DNA of 47,459 nucleotides from Mycobacteriales bacterium (GTDB lineage Bacteria > Actinomycetota > Actinomycetes > Mycobacteriales > Mycobacteriaceae), in the NCBI GenBank assembly GCA_012842085.1, contig DUTM01000014.1, forward strand, positions 1 through 47,459, given 5' to 3'. Below the pieces are notes generated by a model, which did not search any database, was not told the origin of the DNA, and worked only from the letters and a program-made list of their open reading frames with translations. The first letter of the stretch is position 1. The number at the start of each line of letters is the position of its first letter. A program made the translations under genes and the position numbers. Positions 9,232-18,853 of this stretch are shown piece after piece.

Positions 9232-10365
9232 ATGACAAATCGCGTATTTAAGAGTGCGGTTGCTGCGCTTTCTGCATTAGCTCTCACCGCTGGGGTGGGA
9301 CTCAGTACTGCCAACGCTGCACCGTACAACAAATACCCTCACCAGATCTCTGGAATGAAGGCACCTCAGGCTAAATACATTGAGAACACCTTCACTTCCG
9401 CTGACGGAACCAAGATCAACTACAAGCTCAACGACATCCCGAACGAAAAGGGACAGGTTGTTGTTGCGCACGGTATCATGGAACACTCCGGCCGTTACGA
9501 CTACGTCACCTACCGCCTCAACATGGCTGGCTTCGACGTGTGGCGTATGGACCACCGCGGCCACGGCAAGTCTGCTGAACCGTACAACAAGACCAAGAAG
9601 GGCAACGTTGACGACTTCGGCAAGCTGGTTGACGACATGAACACCGTCGTCAAGATGGCTCGCAAGGTTGCAGATGCCAAGGGACAAAAAGTTATTATGT
9701 TGGGCCACTCCATGGGTGCCATTGCTGTCCAGCACTACTCCACCAAGTACCCCGACGGAATTGACCTCGCAGTCTCCAACGGTGGTGGCATTGCCTACAA
9801 CCCCTACGGTGGCGAACTTCCCCCGGTGAAGTACATCACCCCGAAGAACCTGCCGAAGGAAAACCTGAACAACGAAAAGACCATTCAGGAAAAGCTTCCC
9901 TTCATCATTGAGGCTTCCGGATTCAACGCCATTGCACCGGTTATCCTCGACAAGGCTGGCGCTGACACCGACAAGATTCAGTTCACCAGCCCGAAGCCTC
10001 TGCAGGAAGCCACCCTGGACAACGCCCTCGGTGACGATGTCTGCTCCGATGAGGTCATCCGTAACGACTACGGCAAGGACCCGCTGAATGGAACCAGCTT
10101 CACGCTGTCCACCGGTCTGCAGATGGGTGTGTCCACCATTTACGCAACCTACAATGCGCCCAAGTGGACCAAGCCGACCCTCATTATGCACGGCGCCGAC
10201 GACTACATCGTTCCCCTTTACTGGGACTACAACTGGTACACCGCTCTCCACTCCAAGGACAAGAGCATGGTTGTATGGAATGGCCTCTACCACGAGACCA
10301 TGAACGAGCCGGTCCGTGACCAAGTTATTGACTACGTCATCAACTGGGTCAACGCCCGCATCTAA
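9232..10365 (+). CDS. Secreted monoacylglycerol-lipase-like alpha/beta hydrolase
   Basis: 377 residues from ATG 9232, chosen over TTG 9220 because the signal peptide then starts with its basic MTNR. Likely cleavage is after ANA near residue 29. Family features: an oxyanion strand AHGIMEHSGRY, MDHRGHGKS, a full nucleophile elbow LGHSMG (Ser160), an acid in HGADDYIVP and a His in YHETMNEP. This is the hydrolase_4/monoglyceride lipase pattern, so it likely hydrolyses monoglycerides or similar esters outside the cell. Unlike the family at 1-3222, the whole catalytic triad is present. Monocistronic, with a long leader. Confidence 0.88.
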   Translation: MTNRVFKSAVAALSALALTAGVGLSTANAAPYNKYPHQISGMKAPQAKYIENTFTSADGTKINYKLNDIPNEKGQVVVAHGIMEHSGRYDYVTYRLNMAGFDVWRMDHRGHGKSAEPYNKTKKGNVDDFGKLVDDMNTVVKMARKVADAKGQKVIMLGHSMGAIAVQHYSTKYPDGIDLAVSNGGGIAYNPYGGELPPVKYITPKNLPKENLNNEKTIQEKLPFIIEASGFNAIAPVILDKAGADTDKIQFTSPKPLQEATLDNALGDDVCSDEVIRNDYGKDPLNGTSFTLSTGLQMGVSTIYATYNAPKWTKPTLIMHGADDYIVPLYWDYNWYTALHSKDKSMVVWNGLYHETMNEPVRDQVIDYVINWVNARI

Positions 10366-10802
10366 GAGGATGGTGCGAGCTCATTAACGAGCTCACCACA
10401 ATTTAGCGACATCGCCGCCTCCAACCGCCCCAACTGTGGGTGGATCGGGGGCGGCGATCGCTATTTGGGGGAGTTCCATATGACGCGCCATGTGGCACCG
10501 TGACCTGCAGTGGCACAGCTCACAAATGCTAAATATCTGAGTGCATTATGAGGAAAAGTGAGGCAATTCATCACTTATTTAAATCCGCAGGATCCCTCCA
10601 GATAAAGCCCCAAAAAACAACCAGACCAGGGGTTTTGATGCTTGCGGTGGGAGGCAAGGGGGAGTGGTGGCAAAACTCCCTCCGCTCACACCAAAAATCT
10701 TAGGAAATCCAGAAAAAACGCTGATTAGCAGACGTATAGTTCAAACAGTGGATTATTAAATGAGTGGACTTTCTCTGCTCTTATCAAAGGTTGTGATTTT
10801 GC
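10366..10802. other. Intergenic region with several hairpins
   Basis: 437 bases without a supportable gene. Just after the lipase stop, a bulged hairpin spans 10371-10398 (TGGTG/GAGCTC arms). A second, GC-rich one has arms 10411-10419 and 10450-10458 (ATCGCCGCC), extended by AGCGA/TCGCT; either may end lipase transcription. Further on, 10606-10640 (CCCC...GGGG) and 10645-10692 (GGGGGAGT with ACTCCC) could form a structured leader for the flavoprotein gene. An AAAGG ribosome site lies at 10786-10790. I do not recognise a known riboswitch. Confidence 0.5.
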
Positions 10803-12527
10803 ATGGATAAAGATTATGACGTTGTCGTAGTCGGTTCCGGTGCCGCAGGTCTTAGTGGCGCCCTCACCGCCGCCAAACACGGATTCAAAGTTCTCTTGAT
10901 TGAGAAGGACAAAGTTTGGGGCGGTTCCACCGCAAAGTCCGCGGGCATGGTGTGGGTACCTGGAAACAAACAGCTCCAGCATGTCGGCGGCAACGATAAC
11001 AAGGAACTTGGCCGCCAATACATGAAGGCCACTGTGGGCGACTGCACCTCAGATGAGATGATTGACGCCTTCCTTGAAAATGGCGAAAAGGCCATGGACT
11101 TTATTACCTCCAACTGCCCGGGCCTCATCTGGCGTCGCATGGACGGCTACCCAGACTACTGGTTGGATGCCCCCGGCGCTCAGCCCACCGGCCGCGGTGT
11201 AGAGGCTGGCCCCTTCGATGCCAACGAACTAGGCCTCTGGAAGAAAACCCAGATGGACGCCTACTTCAAGCCGTTCGCACCGATGGATATGAACTCCTTC
11301 GACTCGGCTGACATCCTCCTCTTTATGTCCAGCTGGAAGCCCTACGTGCGTATGGCACGCCTGCTCTTCCGCAACATTGCCTCCATTATCGCCGGACGTT
11401 CCCCCCGCACCATGGGCACTGGCCTCACCGCCGCCATGATGCACTCCGTCCTCCGCTTCGGTGTCGATGTTGAACTCGAAACCAAACTGGTGGACCTCGT
11501 CTTCACCGACGACCGCGTCACCGGCGTAGTTATTGAACAGAACGGAAAGCAGAAAGAGATCAACGCCAAGCACGGCGTCATCCTCGGCTGCGGTGGCTTC
11601 GAACGCAACGACGAAATGCGCAAGAAGTACCAGCGTCACCCCATTAACGGGGAATGGACCGTCGGCGCCGAAGGCAACACTGGTGACGGTATCGAAATCG
11701 GCCTCAAGTATGGTGCCGCCATCGACAACATGTCGGACGCCATCTGGAGCCCCGTCATCCAGCTGCCCATCACCAAACGCTGGAAGCCAGTCGTCACCAA
11801 CGACGTGGAGCAGTTCATTGTGCCGGACCGTTCCGTCCCGCACACCATGATTGTGAACGGCGACGGCAAGCGCTTCATGAACGAAGCACTGCCCTACTGC
11901 ACCGCCGGCCAAGGACTTTACGGTGGCAAGTTCGGTAAGGGCGACGGCCCCGCCGAAAACATGCCCGCCTGGTTGATCTTCGATAGGCAGTTCCGCCGCA
12001 AGTACACCTTCGCCTACGCCTACATTCCGTATGTACCGTTCCCGAAGGAGCTTTACGAGTCCGGTGCTCTTATTAAGGCAGACACCCTGGAGGAACTCGC
12101 CGCCAAGATCGACGTTCCGTACGACCAGCTGGCAGAGACCACCAAGCAGTTCAACGAATACGCCCGCACCGGTGTGGACGAAGACTTCCACCGTGGTGAA
12201 AACGAGCACGACTGGTTCTACGGCGACCGCTACCACAAGCCGAACCCGTCCCTCGGCACCATTGAGGAAGGCCCCTTCTACGCCACCCAGGTTTACCCGG
12301 GTGACATCGGCACTTCCGGTGGCCTGGTCATCAACACCAAGGCGGAGGTAACCCGCGAAGACGGCAGTGTTATTGAAGGCCTCTACGCCGCCGGTAACAC
12401 CACCAAGTCCATCGTGGGCCACACCTACACCGCTGGTGGTACCTCCATTGGCGCGGCACTCGTCTTCGGACACACCGCCGCCAACACTATCGCCGAGAAG
12501 CGCGGTCCGCAGATGGTCGCGCACTAG
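10803..12527 (+). CDS. FAD-dependent oxidoreductase, 3-ketosteroid dehydrogenase-like
   Basis: 574 residues. The N-terminal FAD-binding motif is DVVVVGSGAAGLSGALTAA, followed by the IEKDKVWGGSTAKSAG loop of the fumarate reductase/KstD superfamily. The C-terminus has GLYAAGNTTKSIVGHTY and GGTSIGAALVFG, which close the FAD site and resemble the Tyr/Gly substrate region of 3-ketosteroid delta-1-dehydrogenases (1,2-desaturation of steroids). The middle domain cannot be assigned by eye, and no steroid-catabolic gene is nearby, so the substrate is open. A fumarate-reductase-like or other enoyl/alkanone reductase role is possible. Monocistronic; it ends at the strong hairpin 12574-12609. Confidence 0.82.
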   Translation: MDKDYDVVVVGSGAAGLSGALTAAKHGFKVLLIEKDKVWGGSTAKSAGMVWVPGNKQLQHVGGNDNKELGRQYMKATVGDCTSDEMIDAFLENGEKAMDFITSNCPGLIWRRMDGYPDYWLDAPGAQPTGRGVEAGPFDANELGLWKKTQMDAYFKPFAPMDMNSFDSADILLFMSSWKPYVRMARLLFRNIASIIAGRSPRTMGTGLTAAMMHSVLRFGVDVELETKLVDLVFTDDRVTGVVIEQNGKQKEINAKHGVILGCGGFERNDEMRKKYQRHPINGEWTVGAEGNTGDGIEIGLKYGAAIDNMSDAIWSPVIQLPITKRWKPVVTNDVEQFIVPDRSVPHTMIVNGDGKRFMNEALPYCTAGQGLYGGKFGKGDGPAENMPAWLIFDRQFRRKYTFAYAYIPYVPFPKELYESGALIKADTLEELAAKIDVPYDQLAETTKQFNEYARTGVDEDFHRGENEHDWFYGDRYHKPNPSLGTIEEGPFYATQVYPGDIGTSGGLVINTKAEVTREDGSVIEGLYAAGNTTKSIVGHTYTAGGTSIGAALVFGHTAANTIAEKRGPQMVAH

Positions 12528-12573
12528 CCCCGCGCTAGTTCGGTAAAGACACATAATTTCATACAGCTACAGA

Positions 12574-12609
12574 AAGGGAGGGTGACGCTCAAAAGCGTCA
12601 CCCTCCCTT
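12574..12609. terminator. Strong hairpin between convergent genes
   Basis: A perfect 16-bp stem (12574-12589 with 12594-12609, core AAGGGAGGGTGACGCT) with a 4-base loop CAAA. It lies between the converging flavoprotein and peptide-transporter genes and probably stops transcription from both sides. No long T run follows on either strand, so it is a non-canonical actinobacterial type. Confidence 0.75.
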
Positions 12610-12628
12610 AATGCTGAAAAAAAGAAAG

Positions 12629-14281
12629 TTACAGCAGGTCTGCGCCGGGGATCGCGTCCAAGAGTTTCGCGGTGTAGTCGCTTTGCGGATTTGCGTAGAG
12701 CTCATCCGTTTCGCCCCGCTCCACAATCCGGCCGTTTTGCATCACGACCACCTCGTCTGCGATCTGCTTCACCACCGCCAAATCGTGGGTGATAAACACA
12801 TACGTGAGTCCCAGTTCTTCTTGCAGCTCATTCAACAAATCCAGAATCTGGGCCTGCACCAAAACATCCAGGGCGCTGACGGCCTCGTCGCAGATCACAA
12901 CCTCCGGCTCCAACACCAGTGCCCGCGCAATCGCGACACGTTGGCGCTGTCCACCCGACAGTTCCATGGGGTAGCGCCGGGCCATACTCCGCGGCAGCGC
13001 CACCCGGTCCATAATGTCCAGGACGCGCGCCCGCCGGCTCTGCTTGTCCCCAATCTTGTGAACTTTCAACGGCTCTTGAATCAGGTTGAAGACCGACCAC
13101 ATGGGATCCAACGTGCCGTAGGGGTTTTGGAAAACGGGCTGAACTTTCCGGCGAAACTCCAACTCCTCCCGGCGGCGCATCCCCTTAATGGGCTCATCCT
13201 CGTAGTAGACCGCGCCCTCCGTCGGGTCCAACAGCCCCAACATCATATTGGCGACAGTGGATTTGCCGGAGCCGGACTCGCCCACAATCGCCGTCGTCTG
13301 CAGTTGTTTGATCTCCAGCGACACATCGTCCACAGCGGTGAAGTACTTCTTCTTCCAGGGACGAGAATCGGGGGTGAGGAACCGCTTCGTTAGGTTCTCC
13401 ACCTTAAGGAGGGTGCGACCCGTGGTGTGGTGTGGGTTGCGTTGATCAGCGCGGCGCACCGACAGGCTGGGGGCCGCTTTAATAAGTTGCTTCGTATAGG
13501 GGTGCTGGGGGTTGCGGAGAATCTCCAGGCTGGGGCCCTGCTCCACAATCCGGCCGTTTTGCATAACGATGATCCGCTCAGCCCGCTCGGCCGCCAAACC
13601 CAAATCGTGGGTGATGAGCAGGACTGCCGTATCCAGTTCCCCTATAAGCCCCTCCAGATGGTCCAGAATCTGCTTCTGGACGGTCACATCCAAAGCCGAG
13701 GTGGGCTCATCCGCGATGAGGAGTTTGGGCCGGGCATGCAGACCAATGGCGATGAGGGCACGTTGGCACATGCCCCCAGAAAACTCGTGCGGGTACTGCT
13801 TCAGGTGGCTTTCCGGATTCTTCATACCCGCTTCGGCGAGCAGTTCGCACGCGCGGGTATGGGTGTCTTTACGCCCGTGGGTGACGTTGTTGGCTTTGAG
13901 GGCCTCCGAGATTTGGGTGCCGATAGTCCACACCGGGTTGAGGTTGGTCATAGGGTCTTGGGGGACCAGGCCAATCTCTTTGCCGCGCAGATCCTGCATG
14001 GTTTTGGAGGAGGCTCCCACAAGTTCAGTAAACTCCTCCGGGTTTTGTTTCACGTTGTGAAACTTTATTGAGCCGCCGGTGACGTGCCCCGTACCCGGCA
14101 GCAGATCAATAATCGCGTGGGCTGTGGTGGATTTTCCGGAACCGGACTCACCCACAATGGCGACCGTCTCGCCCGGATAGATCTGGAAGCTGGCGCCATG
14201 CACTGTGGGCTTCGGATCTTTGGTGGAGCCGAAGGCAATGTCGAGGTTCTCAACCTCCAGCAGTGGAGTCTGTTTCTGCAT
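12629..14281 (-). CDS. Peptide ABC transporter, fused double ATPase (DppD-DppF type)
   Basis: 550 residues with two complete ABC ATPase domains in one chain. Domain 1 (about 5-265) has Walker A GESGSGKST, signature FSGGMCQRALIA and Walker B LLIADEPTSALD. Domain 2 (about 285-548) has [21 protein letters not shown] and VVICDEAVSALD. Each is followed by the oligopeptide-type C-terminal segment with NPQHPYTKQL or NPQSDYTAKL. It powers uptake of di- or oligopeptides through the two permeases encoded just upstream. It is the last gene of the operon, 3 bases after the second permease. Fused ATPases of this kind are common in actinobacteria. Confidence 0.94.
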   Translation of the reverse strand: MQKQTPLLEVENLDIAFGSTKDPKPTVHGASFQIYPGETVAIVGESGSGKSTTAHAIIDLLPGTGHVTGGSIKFHNVKQNPEEFTELVGASSKTMQDLRGKEIGLVPQDPMTNLNPVWTIGTQISEALKANNVTHGRKDTHTRACELLAEAGMKNPESHLKQYPHEFSGGMCQRALIAIGLHARPKLLIADEPTSALDVTVQKQILDHLEGLIGELDTAVLLITHDLGLAAERAERIIVMQNGRIVEQGPSLEILRNPQHPYTKQLIKAAPSLSVRRADQRNPHHTTGRTLLKVENLTKRFLTPDSRPWKKKYFTAVDDVSLEIKQLQTTAIVGESGSGKSTVANMMLGLLDPTEGAVYYEDEPIKGMRRREELEFRRKVQPVFQNPYGTLDPMWSVFNLIQEPLKVHKIGDKQSRRARVLDIMDRVALPRSMARRYPMELSGGQRQRVAIARALVLEPEVVICDEAVSALDVLVQAQILDLLNELQEELGLTYVFITHDLAVVKQIADEVVVMQNGRIVERGETDELYANPQSDYTAKLLDAIPGADLL

Positions 14282-14284
14282 CGC

Positions 14285-15226
14285 TTAGGCCCTCACATTC
14301 ATTTGTTCTTTGGGGTCCAGGGCATCCTTGAGGGCATCACCCAGCAGAATGAAGCCAAGCACAGTGATCGCTAGGGCCAGTGACGGCCAGAAGAGTGTCA
14401 GCGGCGCTTGCCGCAGGGTTTGCTGCGCCACCGAAATATCGTTACCCCAGCTCACCATGGTGGTGGGGAGACCGATACCCAGGAAGGAGAGCGTCGCCTC
14501 CGCCACAATAAACACACCCAGGCTGGTGGTGGCCATCACGATGATGGGTGCCAAACAGTTGGGCAGCACGTGAGTGAAAAGAATCGACATGCGGGATTTG
14601 CCGATCGCACGAGCGGCCATTACATAGTCATTGTTTTTGGCGCTCACTACCGCGCCGCGCACCACGCGCGCCATCTGTGGCCAGCCGAACGCGGACAGCA
14701 CCAGGATCACGGTGCCGATGGTGCGCTCCGGGAAAAGCTGCATGAGCACAATGCCGGCCAGCAGCAGCGGGATCGCGAAAAACATGTCGGTGATGCGGGA
14801 GAGTATCGCATCCCACACCCCACCGAAGTAGCCTGCAATAGCGCCCATAATGATGCCGAACAACGTCACCAGCAAAGTAACACTAATGCCCACCACCACG
14901 GAGGCGCGAGCACCATAAATAACGCGGGCGTACACGTCGTAGCCTTGCTGCGTGAAACCAAAAATGTGGCCGGGTTGGCCGCCCTCCAGCGAGTTCATCA
15001 GGTCGCCCTGGTTGGGGTCCAGGTCGGTGAACAAACCGGGGAAGGCTGCCACCAGCAGCACCAGCAAAATAATGAAGACGGAAATCCAGAAGAGGGGACG
15101 CCGCCGGAGGCGCCGCCAGGCCTCCAGCCACATGCCGGCTGGGGCAGTGTCGGGGACTTTATTGTCTGGCACAGTGTTGTCTGGCACGGAATTGTCTGCG
15201 TGCGCAATAGTGTCGGGCTTAGGCAT
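14285..15226 (-). CDS. Peptide ABC transporter permease (DppC type)
   Basis: 313 residues from ATG 15226, chosen because GAGGA lies 6 bases upstream; this start overlaps the end of the previous permease by 8 bases, which suggests coupled translation. It has the DppC N-terminal segment (WRRLRRRPLFWISVFIILLVLL) and the inner-membrane permease loop contacting the ATPase (YVMAARAIGKSRMSILFTHVLPN). The first 30 residues contain an odd in-frame repeat of PDN (DNSVPDNTVPDNKVPD), a low-complexity cytoplasmic tail. It forms the translocation pore with the 15219-16145 product. Confidence 0.92.
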   Translation of the reverse strand: MPKPDTIAHADNSVPDNTVPDNKVPDTAPAGMWLEAWRRLRRRPLFWISVFIILLVLLVAAFPGLFTDLDPNQGDLMNSLEGGQPGHIFGFTQQGYDVYARVIYGARASVVVGISVTLLVTLFGIIMGAIAGYFGGVWDAILSRITDMFFAIPLLLAGIVLMQLFPERTIGTVILVLSAFGWPQMARVVRGAVVSAKNNDYVMAARAIGKSRMSILFTHVLPNCLAPIIVMATTSLGVFIVAEATLSFLGIGLPTTMVSWGNDISVAQQTLRQAPLTLFWPSLALAITVLGFILLGDALKDALDPKEQMNVRA

Positions 15227-16145
15227 AGCGAATCCTCGGATCCAGAGCAGCGTACAGCAGGTCAATAAGCAGGTTCGCCACCATGAAGATCAACACCATG
15301 ATGGTGACGACAGAAACAACAGTGGGCGCTTCACCCAGCATCACGGCCCGATACACCAGGCCACCGATGCCAGGAATGTTGAAGATACCTTCCGTCACAA
15401 TGGCGCCACCCATGAGCGCCGCCAGGTCGGTACCAATGAACGTCACCACCGGGATGAGGGAGTTGCGCAGAATGTGGCGCACAACCACCTGCGGGCGGGT
15501 AAGCCCCTTGGCGGCGGCAGTACGCACATGGTCTGCCCCCATCACTTCGGAAATGGAGGAGCGCGTCAGCCGCAGCACATAGGCGAAGGACACCAACCCC
15601 AACACGAAGGCCGGGAGTAGTAGCCGCACGAAAGTCGGGTTGCCACCCACCGTGGGCGGCACCACCCCCCATTTGATGCCGAAGAGGTAGCGGGCGACGA
15701 AGCCCATCACGAAGGTGGGGATGGCGATAATGACGAGGGACACCACCAGTAGGGTGCTGTCGAACCAGCCGCCCTTCTTGAGTCCCGCGTAGACGCCGAA
15801 GCCGATACCGAAAACGGTTTCGATAACCAGCGCCATAATCGCCAGTTTGACGGTGACGGGGAAGGCGCGGGAAATCTCCTCAATGACTGGTCGGCCGGAG
15901 AACGTCATGCCGAAGTCGCCAGTGAAGATGCCTTTCAGGTACAGGCCGTACTGCACCAGGAAGGGTTTATCCAGGTTGTATTGGCTGCGCAGGTTCTCCA
16001 CCAGCTCGGGGGTGAGCGGTTTGTCCCCCGCGAGCGCCGCGATCGGGTCGCCGGGGGTGAGGAACACCATGGCGTAGATGAGGAAGGTGGCTCCCAGGAA
16101 GACGGGAACCATCTGCCCCACGCGCTTAACTATGTACCAACCCAA
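15219..16145 (-). CDS. Peptide ABC transporter permease (DppB type)
   Basis: 308 residues with the DppB architecture: an N-terminal segment (VKRVGQMVPVFLGATFLIYAMVFLTPGDP), a periplasmic-side loop with YNLDKPFLVQYGLYLKG, then five or so more membrane segments. The ATPase-contact loop is DHVRTAAAKGLTRPQVVVRHILRNS and it is followed by the usual EGIFNIPGIGGLV. It starts 12 bases after the binding-protein gene in the same operon. Confidence 0.93.
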   Translation of the reverse strand: MGWYIVKRVGQMVPVFLGATFLIYAMVFLTPGDPIAALAGDKPLTPELVENLRSQYNLDKPFLVQYGLYLKGIFTGDFGMTFSGRPVIEEISRAFPVTVKLAIMALVIETVFGIGFGVYAGLKKGGWFDSTLLVVSLVIIAIPTFVMGFVARYLFGIKWGVVPPTVGGNPTFVRLLLPAFVLGLVSFAYVLRLTRSSISEVMGADHVRTAAAKGLTRPQVVVRHILRNSLIPVVTFIGTDLAALMGGAIVTEGIFNIPGIGGLVYRAVMLGEAPTVVSVVTIMVLIFMVANLLIDLLYAALDPRIRYA

Positions 16146-16157
16146 GGTTCAGTCCTC

Positions 16158-17798
16158 TCACTCTTGGGGTACGGGTTTTTCGATGAGGGTGTAGTTGGGG
16201 TACCCGTTCCACATAATGTGGACGTTTTTGAGCTCCGGGTTCCAGGCAGTGGAGCCGTTGGGGTACCAGAGGGGAATGGCCGGCAGATCCTTCATGAGGA
16301 TGCTTTGGGCCTTCACATAGATTTTCTTGGATTCCTCCACACTGGAGGCGGCGGCTGCTTGGTGAAGCAGTTCGTCGAAGGTGGCGGAGGAGTAGTTTCC
16401 GTCATTGGCGGAGCTACCCGTCATGAACATGGGCTCCAGGAAGTTGTAGACGCTGGGGTAGTCGGCCAGCCAGCCGGTGCGGAAGGCGACGGTGATGGTC
16501 TCTTGGGTGATTTCGTCGCGCAGCTGCTTAAACGTGGGGTAGGCCTTGCCGTGGGCGGTAATGCCCAACACTTGGTGAATATTGTTGCAGACCGCATCCA
16601 CCCATTGTTGGTGGCCGCCATCGGCGTTGTAGGCGATCTGGAAACTGCCAGTCCAGGGGCTAATCTCGTTGGCTTGCTTCCACAGTTTGCGAGCCTTCTC
16701 GGGCTTGTAGGTGAGCACCTCGTTGCCGGGCACATCCAGCACTACGTCACCCAATGTGGGGGAGCTAAATTCTTTCGCAGGCGTGCGGGTACCGAAGAAA
16801 ATCTTTTCGGTAATGAGGGGCCGGTTGATGGCGTAGCTGATGGCGCGGCGGCGCAGCCTGCCCTCTTCGCCTTTAAAGTGGGGGAGCCACTCGGGAATGA
16901 CGAAAGATTGGGAGCTGGCGGTGGGTTTGTTGCTGTTGGAGTCGGGGAAGTCGGTTTCGAAGCTGGGCAGCGCGGTGGGTCCCACTCCACTTCCGACGGT
17001 GTCCAACAATCCACCCAGCAGGTCCGCGTAGGCGGTGTCCGGGTCGTTGTAGAAACGGAACCAGAGTCCCTTGTTGCGTGGCTTGTCGATGCCCTTGTAC
17101 TTGGGGTTCAGCTCCGTCATCAGCACATCGTTGTGGTACCAGGCTTTCCCGTCGATCAGTTTGTAGGGGCCGTTGCCGATGGGGTGTTCGCCGAAGGCCG
17201 CAATGTCCTCGTAGGCCACCATGGGCAGCGGCATGTAGGGAATGTGTCCCAGGCGCAGCGGGAAGCCGGATTCGGGTTGGCGCAGTGTGACTTTAAAACT
17301 GTAGGGGCCGGTGACGGTGAGGCCACTCATTTTACAGTTGGTGCCCGCGGTGTTGTAGATGTCTTCGTAGCCTTGGATGGGTTGGAAGAAACTCTGGTTC
17401 ATCTGCACATTGTCCATGCAGGCGCCGAAGTTCCAAGCGTCCACATAGTGCTGCGCGGTAATGTTTTCCCCGTTGCTGAACTCCCAGTCCTCTTTCAGGG
17501 TGATGTCGAATTCGGTGGAGTTGGCGTTGGGGGTGATCTCCTTGGCGTGCTCGAGCCGCATGGAGCCGTCAATATCGTAGGAGATGAGGCCCCGGTAAAG
17601 GTACAGCAGAATGTCGCCCCCACCGGTTTCGTTGGTGTTGGTGGTGACGAGCGGGTGCTGTGGTTCGCTGCCCATTACGGTGAGTACCTCGGGCGGTACC
17701 GCATCCGTGGGGGTGCTGCAGCTGGTGACGGAGAGGGTGAGGCCAGCTGCCAGGGCGGCAACAGCTATGGTGCGCAGTGCGGAACGAGTCTTTCCCAT
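16158..17798 (-). CDS. Peptide ABC transporter substrate-binding lipoprotein (DppA/OppA type)
   Basis: 546 residues. The signal ends in a lipobox SVTSC with Cys27 for lipid anchoring. The mature chain is a family 5 solute-binding protein: an early segment PQHPLVTTNTNETGGGDILLYLYRGL, then YKLIDGKAW and RRRAISYAINRPLITEKIFFGTRTPA. It captures peptides outside the membrane for the permeases encoded after it. The aromatic-rich C-terminal half fits peptide rather than nickel binding. First gene of the transporter set, 50 bases downstream of the pirin gene on the same strand, so the operon could begin with pirin. Confidence 0.93.
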   Translation of the reverse strand: MGKTRSALRTIAVAALAAGLTLSVTSCSTPTDAVPPEVLTVMGSEPQHPLVTTNTNETGGGDILLYLYRGLISYDIDGSMRLEHAKEITPNANSTEFDITLKEDWEFSNGENITAQHYVDAWNFGACMDNVQMNQSFFQPIQGYEDIYNTAGTNCKMSGLTVTGPYSFKVTLRQPESGFPLRLGHIPYMPLPMVAYEDIAAFGEHPIGNGPYKLIDGKAWYHNDVLMTELNPKYKGIDKPRNKGLWFRFYNDPDTAYADLLGGLLDTVGSGVGPTALPSFETDFPDSNSNKPTASSQSFVIPEWLPHFKGEEGRLRRRAISYAINRPLITEKIFFGTRTPAKEFSSPTLGDVVLDVPGNEVLTYKPEKARKLWKQANEISPWTGSFQIAYNADGGHQQWVDAVCNNIHQVLGITAHGKAYPTFKQLRDEITQETITVAFRTGWLADYPSVYNFLEPMFMTGSSANDGNYSSATFDELLHQAAAASSVEESKKIYVKAQSILMKDLPAIPLWYPNGSTAWNPELKNVHIMWNGYPNYTLIEKPVPQE

Positions 17799-17848
17799 AC
17801 CGACTACTTTATCGGTATAGGCCGCAGCTGGGGGCAGCTATTGCCGCG

Positions 17849-18853
17849 TTAGTCGCTCTGCGGTTTGCCGCGGTAGACGCGCAGCCCATCCTCCGGAACG
17901 CGACCCATCCGACCAGCTTGGTAGTCTTCGATAGCTTCCGCCAGTTCGGCGCGGGTGTTCATGACGAAGGGACCCCACTGTGCTACCGGTTCGCCAATCG
18001 GTTTACCGCCCAGGAGCAGCAGTTCCAGGTTGGGGGAGCGGCTGTCTTGGTTGTTGTCGGCGCGGGCGAGGATCCGTTCCCCCAATACAGCCAGTTGGCT
18101 TTCCCGAATGGGGCGGGCGGTTTTGTCTGCCGCTGGGGTACCGACGGTGCCTTTGCCGGACAGTACATATACCAGGGCGTTGAAGTCGGGATTCCACGGA
18201 ATGTCCATTTCGGCATCCGAATAGAGGGTGGCGTGAGCCATGGTGATGGGACTGTGGGTGGAGCCCGGCCCAGTGTGGCCGCCAATGTCCCCGGCAATAA
18301 TGCGGATAAGGGTGCCGCCATCGGCAGTGGTTACAAGTTTCAAGTCATCTTTCCCGATGCCCTGGTATTTGGGGGAAAGAAACTTATTTGCGGCGGGCAG
18401 GTTCACCCATAGTTGGATCCCGTGGAAGAGGCCGCCGTTGTCAACCATTTCGTTGGGTGGCTTCTCGATGTGCAGAATGCCGGACCCGGCCGTCATCCAC
18501 TGGGTGTCTCCGTCTTTAATGGAGCCGCCTCCGCCGTGGGAGTCCTGGTGCTGGAATTCCCCGTCGATAATGTAGGTGACGGTTTCGAAACCACGGTGGG
18601 GGTGCCAGTCGGTGCCGCGTGCTTCGCGGGGACCGTAATCCACCTCGCCCATCTGGTCCATGTGGACGAAGGGGTCGAGGGTGGCTTTGGGTACGCCGGC
18701 GAAGGCGCGGCGCACGGGGAAGCCGTCACCCTCCAAACCAACAGGGGCGGTGTAAACCTTGTGGACGGAGCGGTAGGTTTGTTGGTTTATTTCTTCTAAT
18801 TTGGGCGTGGGAATGTGTGGAAGGGTAAGGGTGTCTGCGGTAACTGCGGGCAT
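17849..18853 (-). CDS. Pirin family protein
   Basis: 334 residues with the double cupin fold of pirins. The N-terminal cupin has the metal motif: DPFVHMDQMG, then TDWHPHRGFETVTYIIDGEFQHQDS and later GILHIEKP, giving the His/His/His/Glu set. The C-terminal cupin (about 180-290) ends in the usual WGPFVMNTRAELAEAIEDYQAG motif. Bacterial pirins are cytoplasmic; some act as quercetinases or modulate metabolic enzymes, and the role is usually unknown. It may be cotranscribed with the peptide importer. A SxxEP-like C-terminal tail (RVPEDGLRVYRGK) is typical. Confidence 0.92.
   Translation of the reverse strand: MPAVTADTLTLPHIPTPKLEEINQQTYRSVHKVYTAPVGLEGDGFPVRRAFAGVPKATLDPFVHMDQMGEVDYGPREARGTDWHPHRGFETVTYIIDGEFQHQDSHGGGGSIKDGDTQWMTAGSGILHIEKPPNEMVDNGGLFHGIQLWVNLPAANKFLSPKYQGIGKDDLKLVTTADGGTLIRIIAGDIGGHTGPGSTHSPITMAHATLYSDAEMDIPWNPDFNALVYVLSGKGTVGTPAADKTARPIRESQLAVLGERILARADNNQDSRSPNLELLLLGGKPIGEPVAQWGPFVMNTRAELAEAIEDYQAGRMGRVPEDGLRVYRGKPQSD

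Noticed and set aside
9069-9251. 60-codon open frame before the secreted lipase
   Set aside because: No ribosome site, no conserved feature, overlaps the lipase start out of frame.
15981-17852. A 623-codon open frame antisense to the peptide-binding lipoprotein gene
   Set aside because: A G+C-driven shadow; the minus strand encodes a complete binding protein with lipobox.
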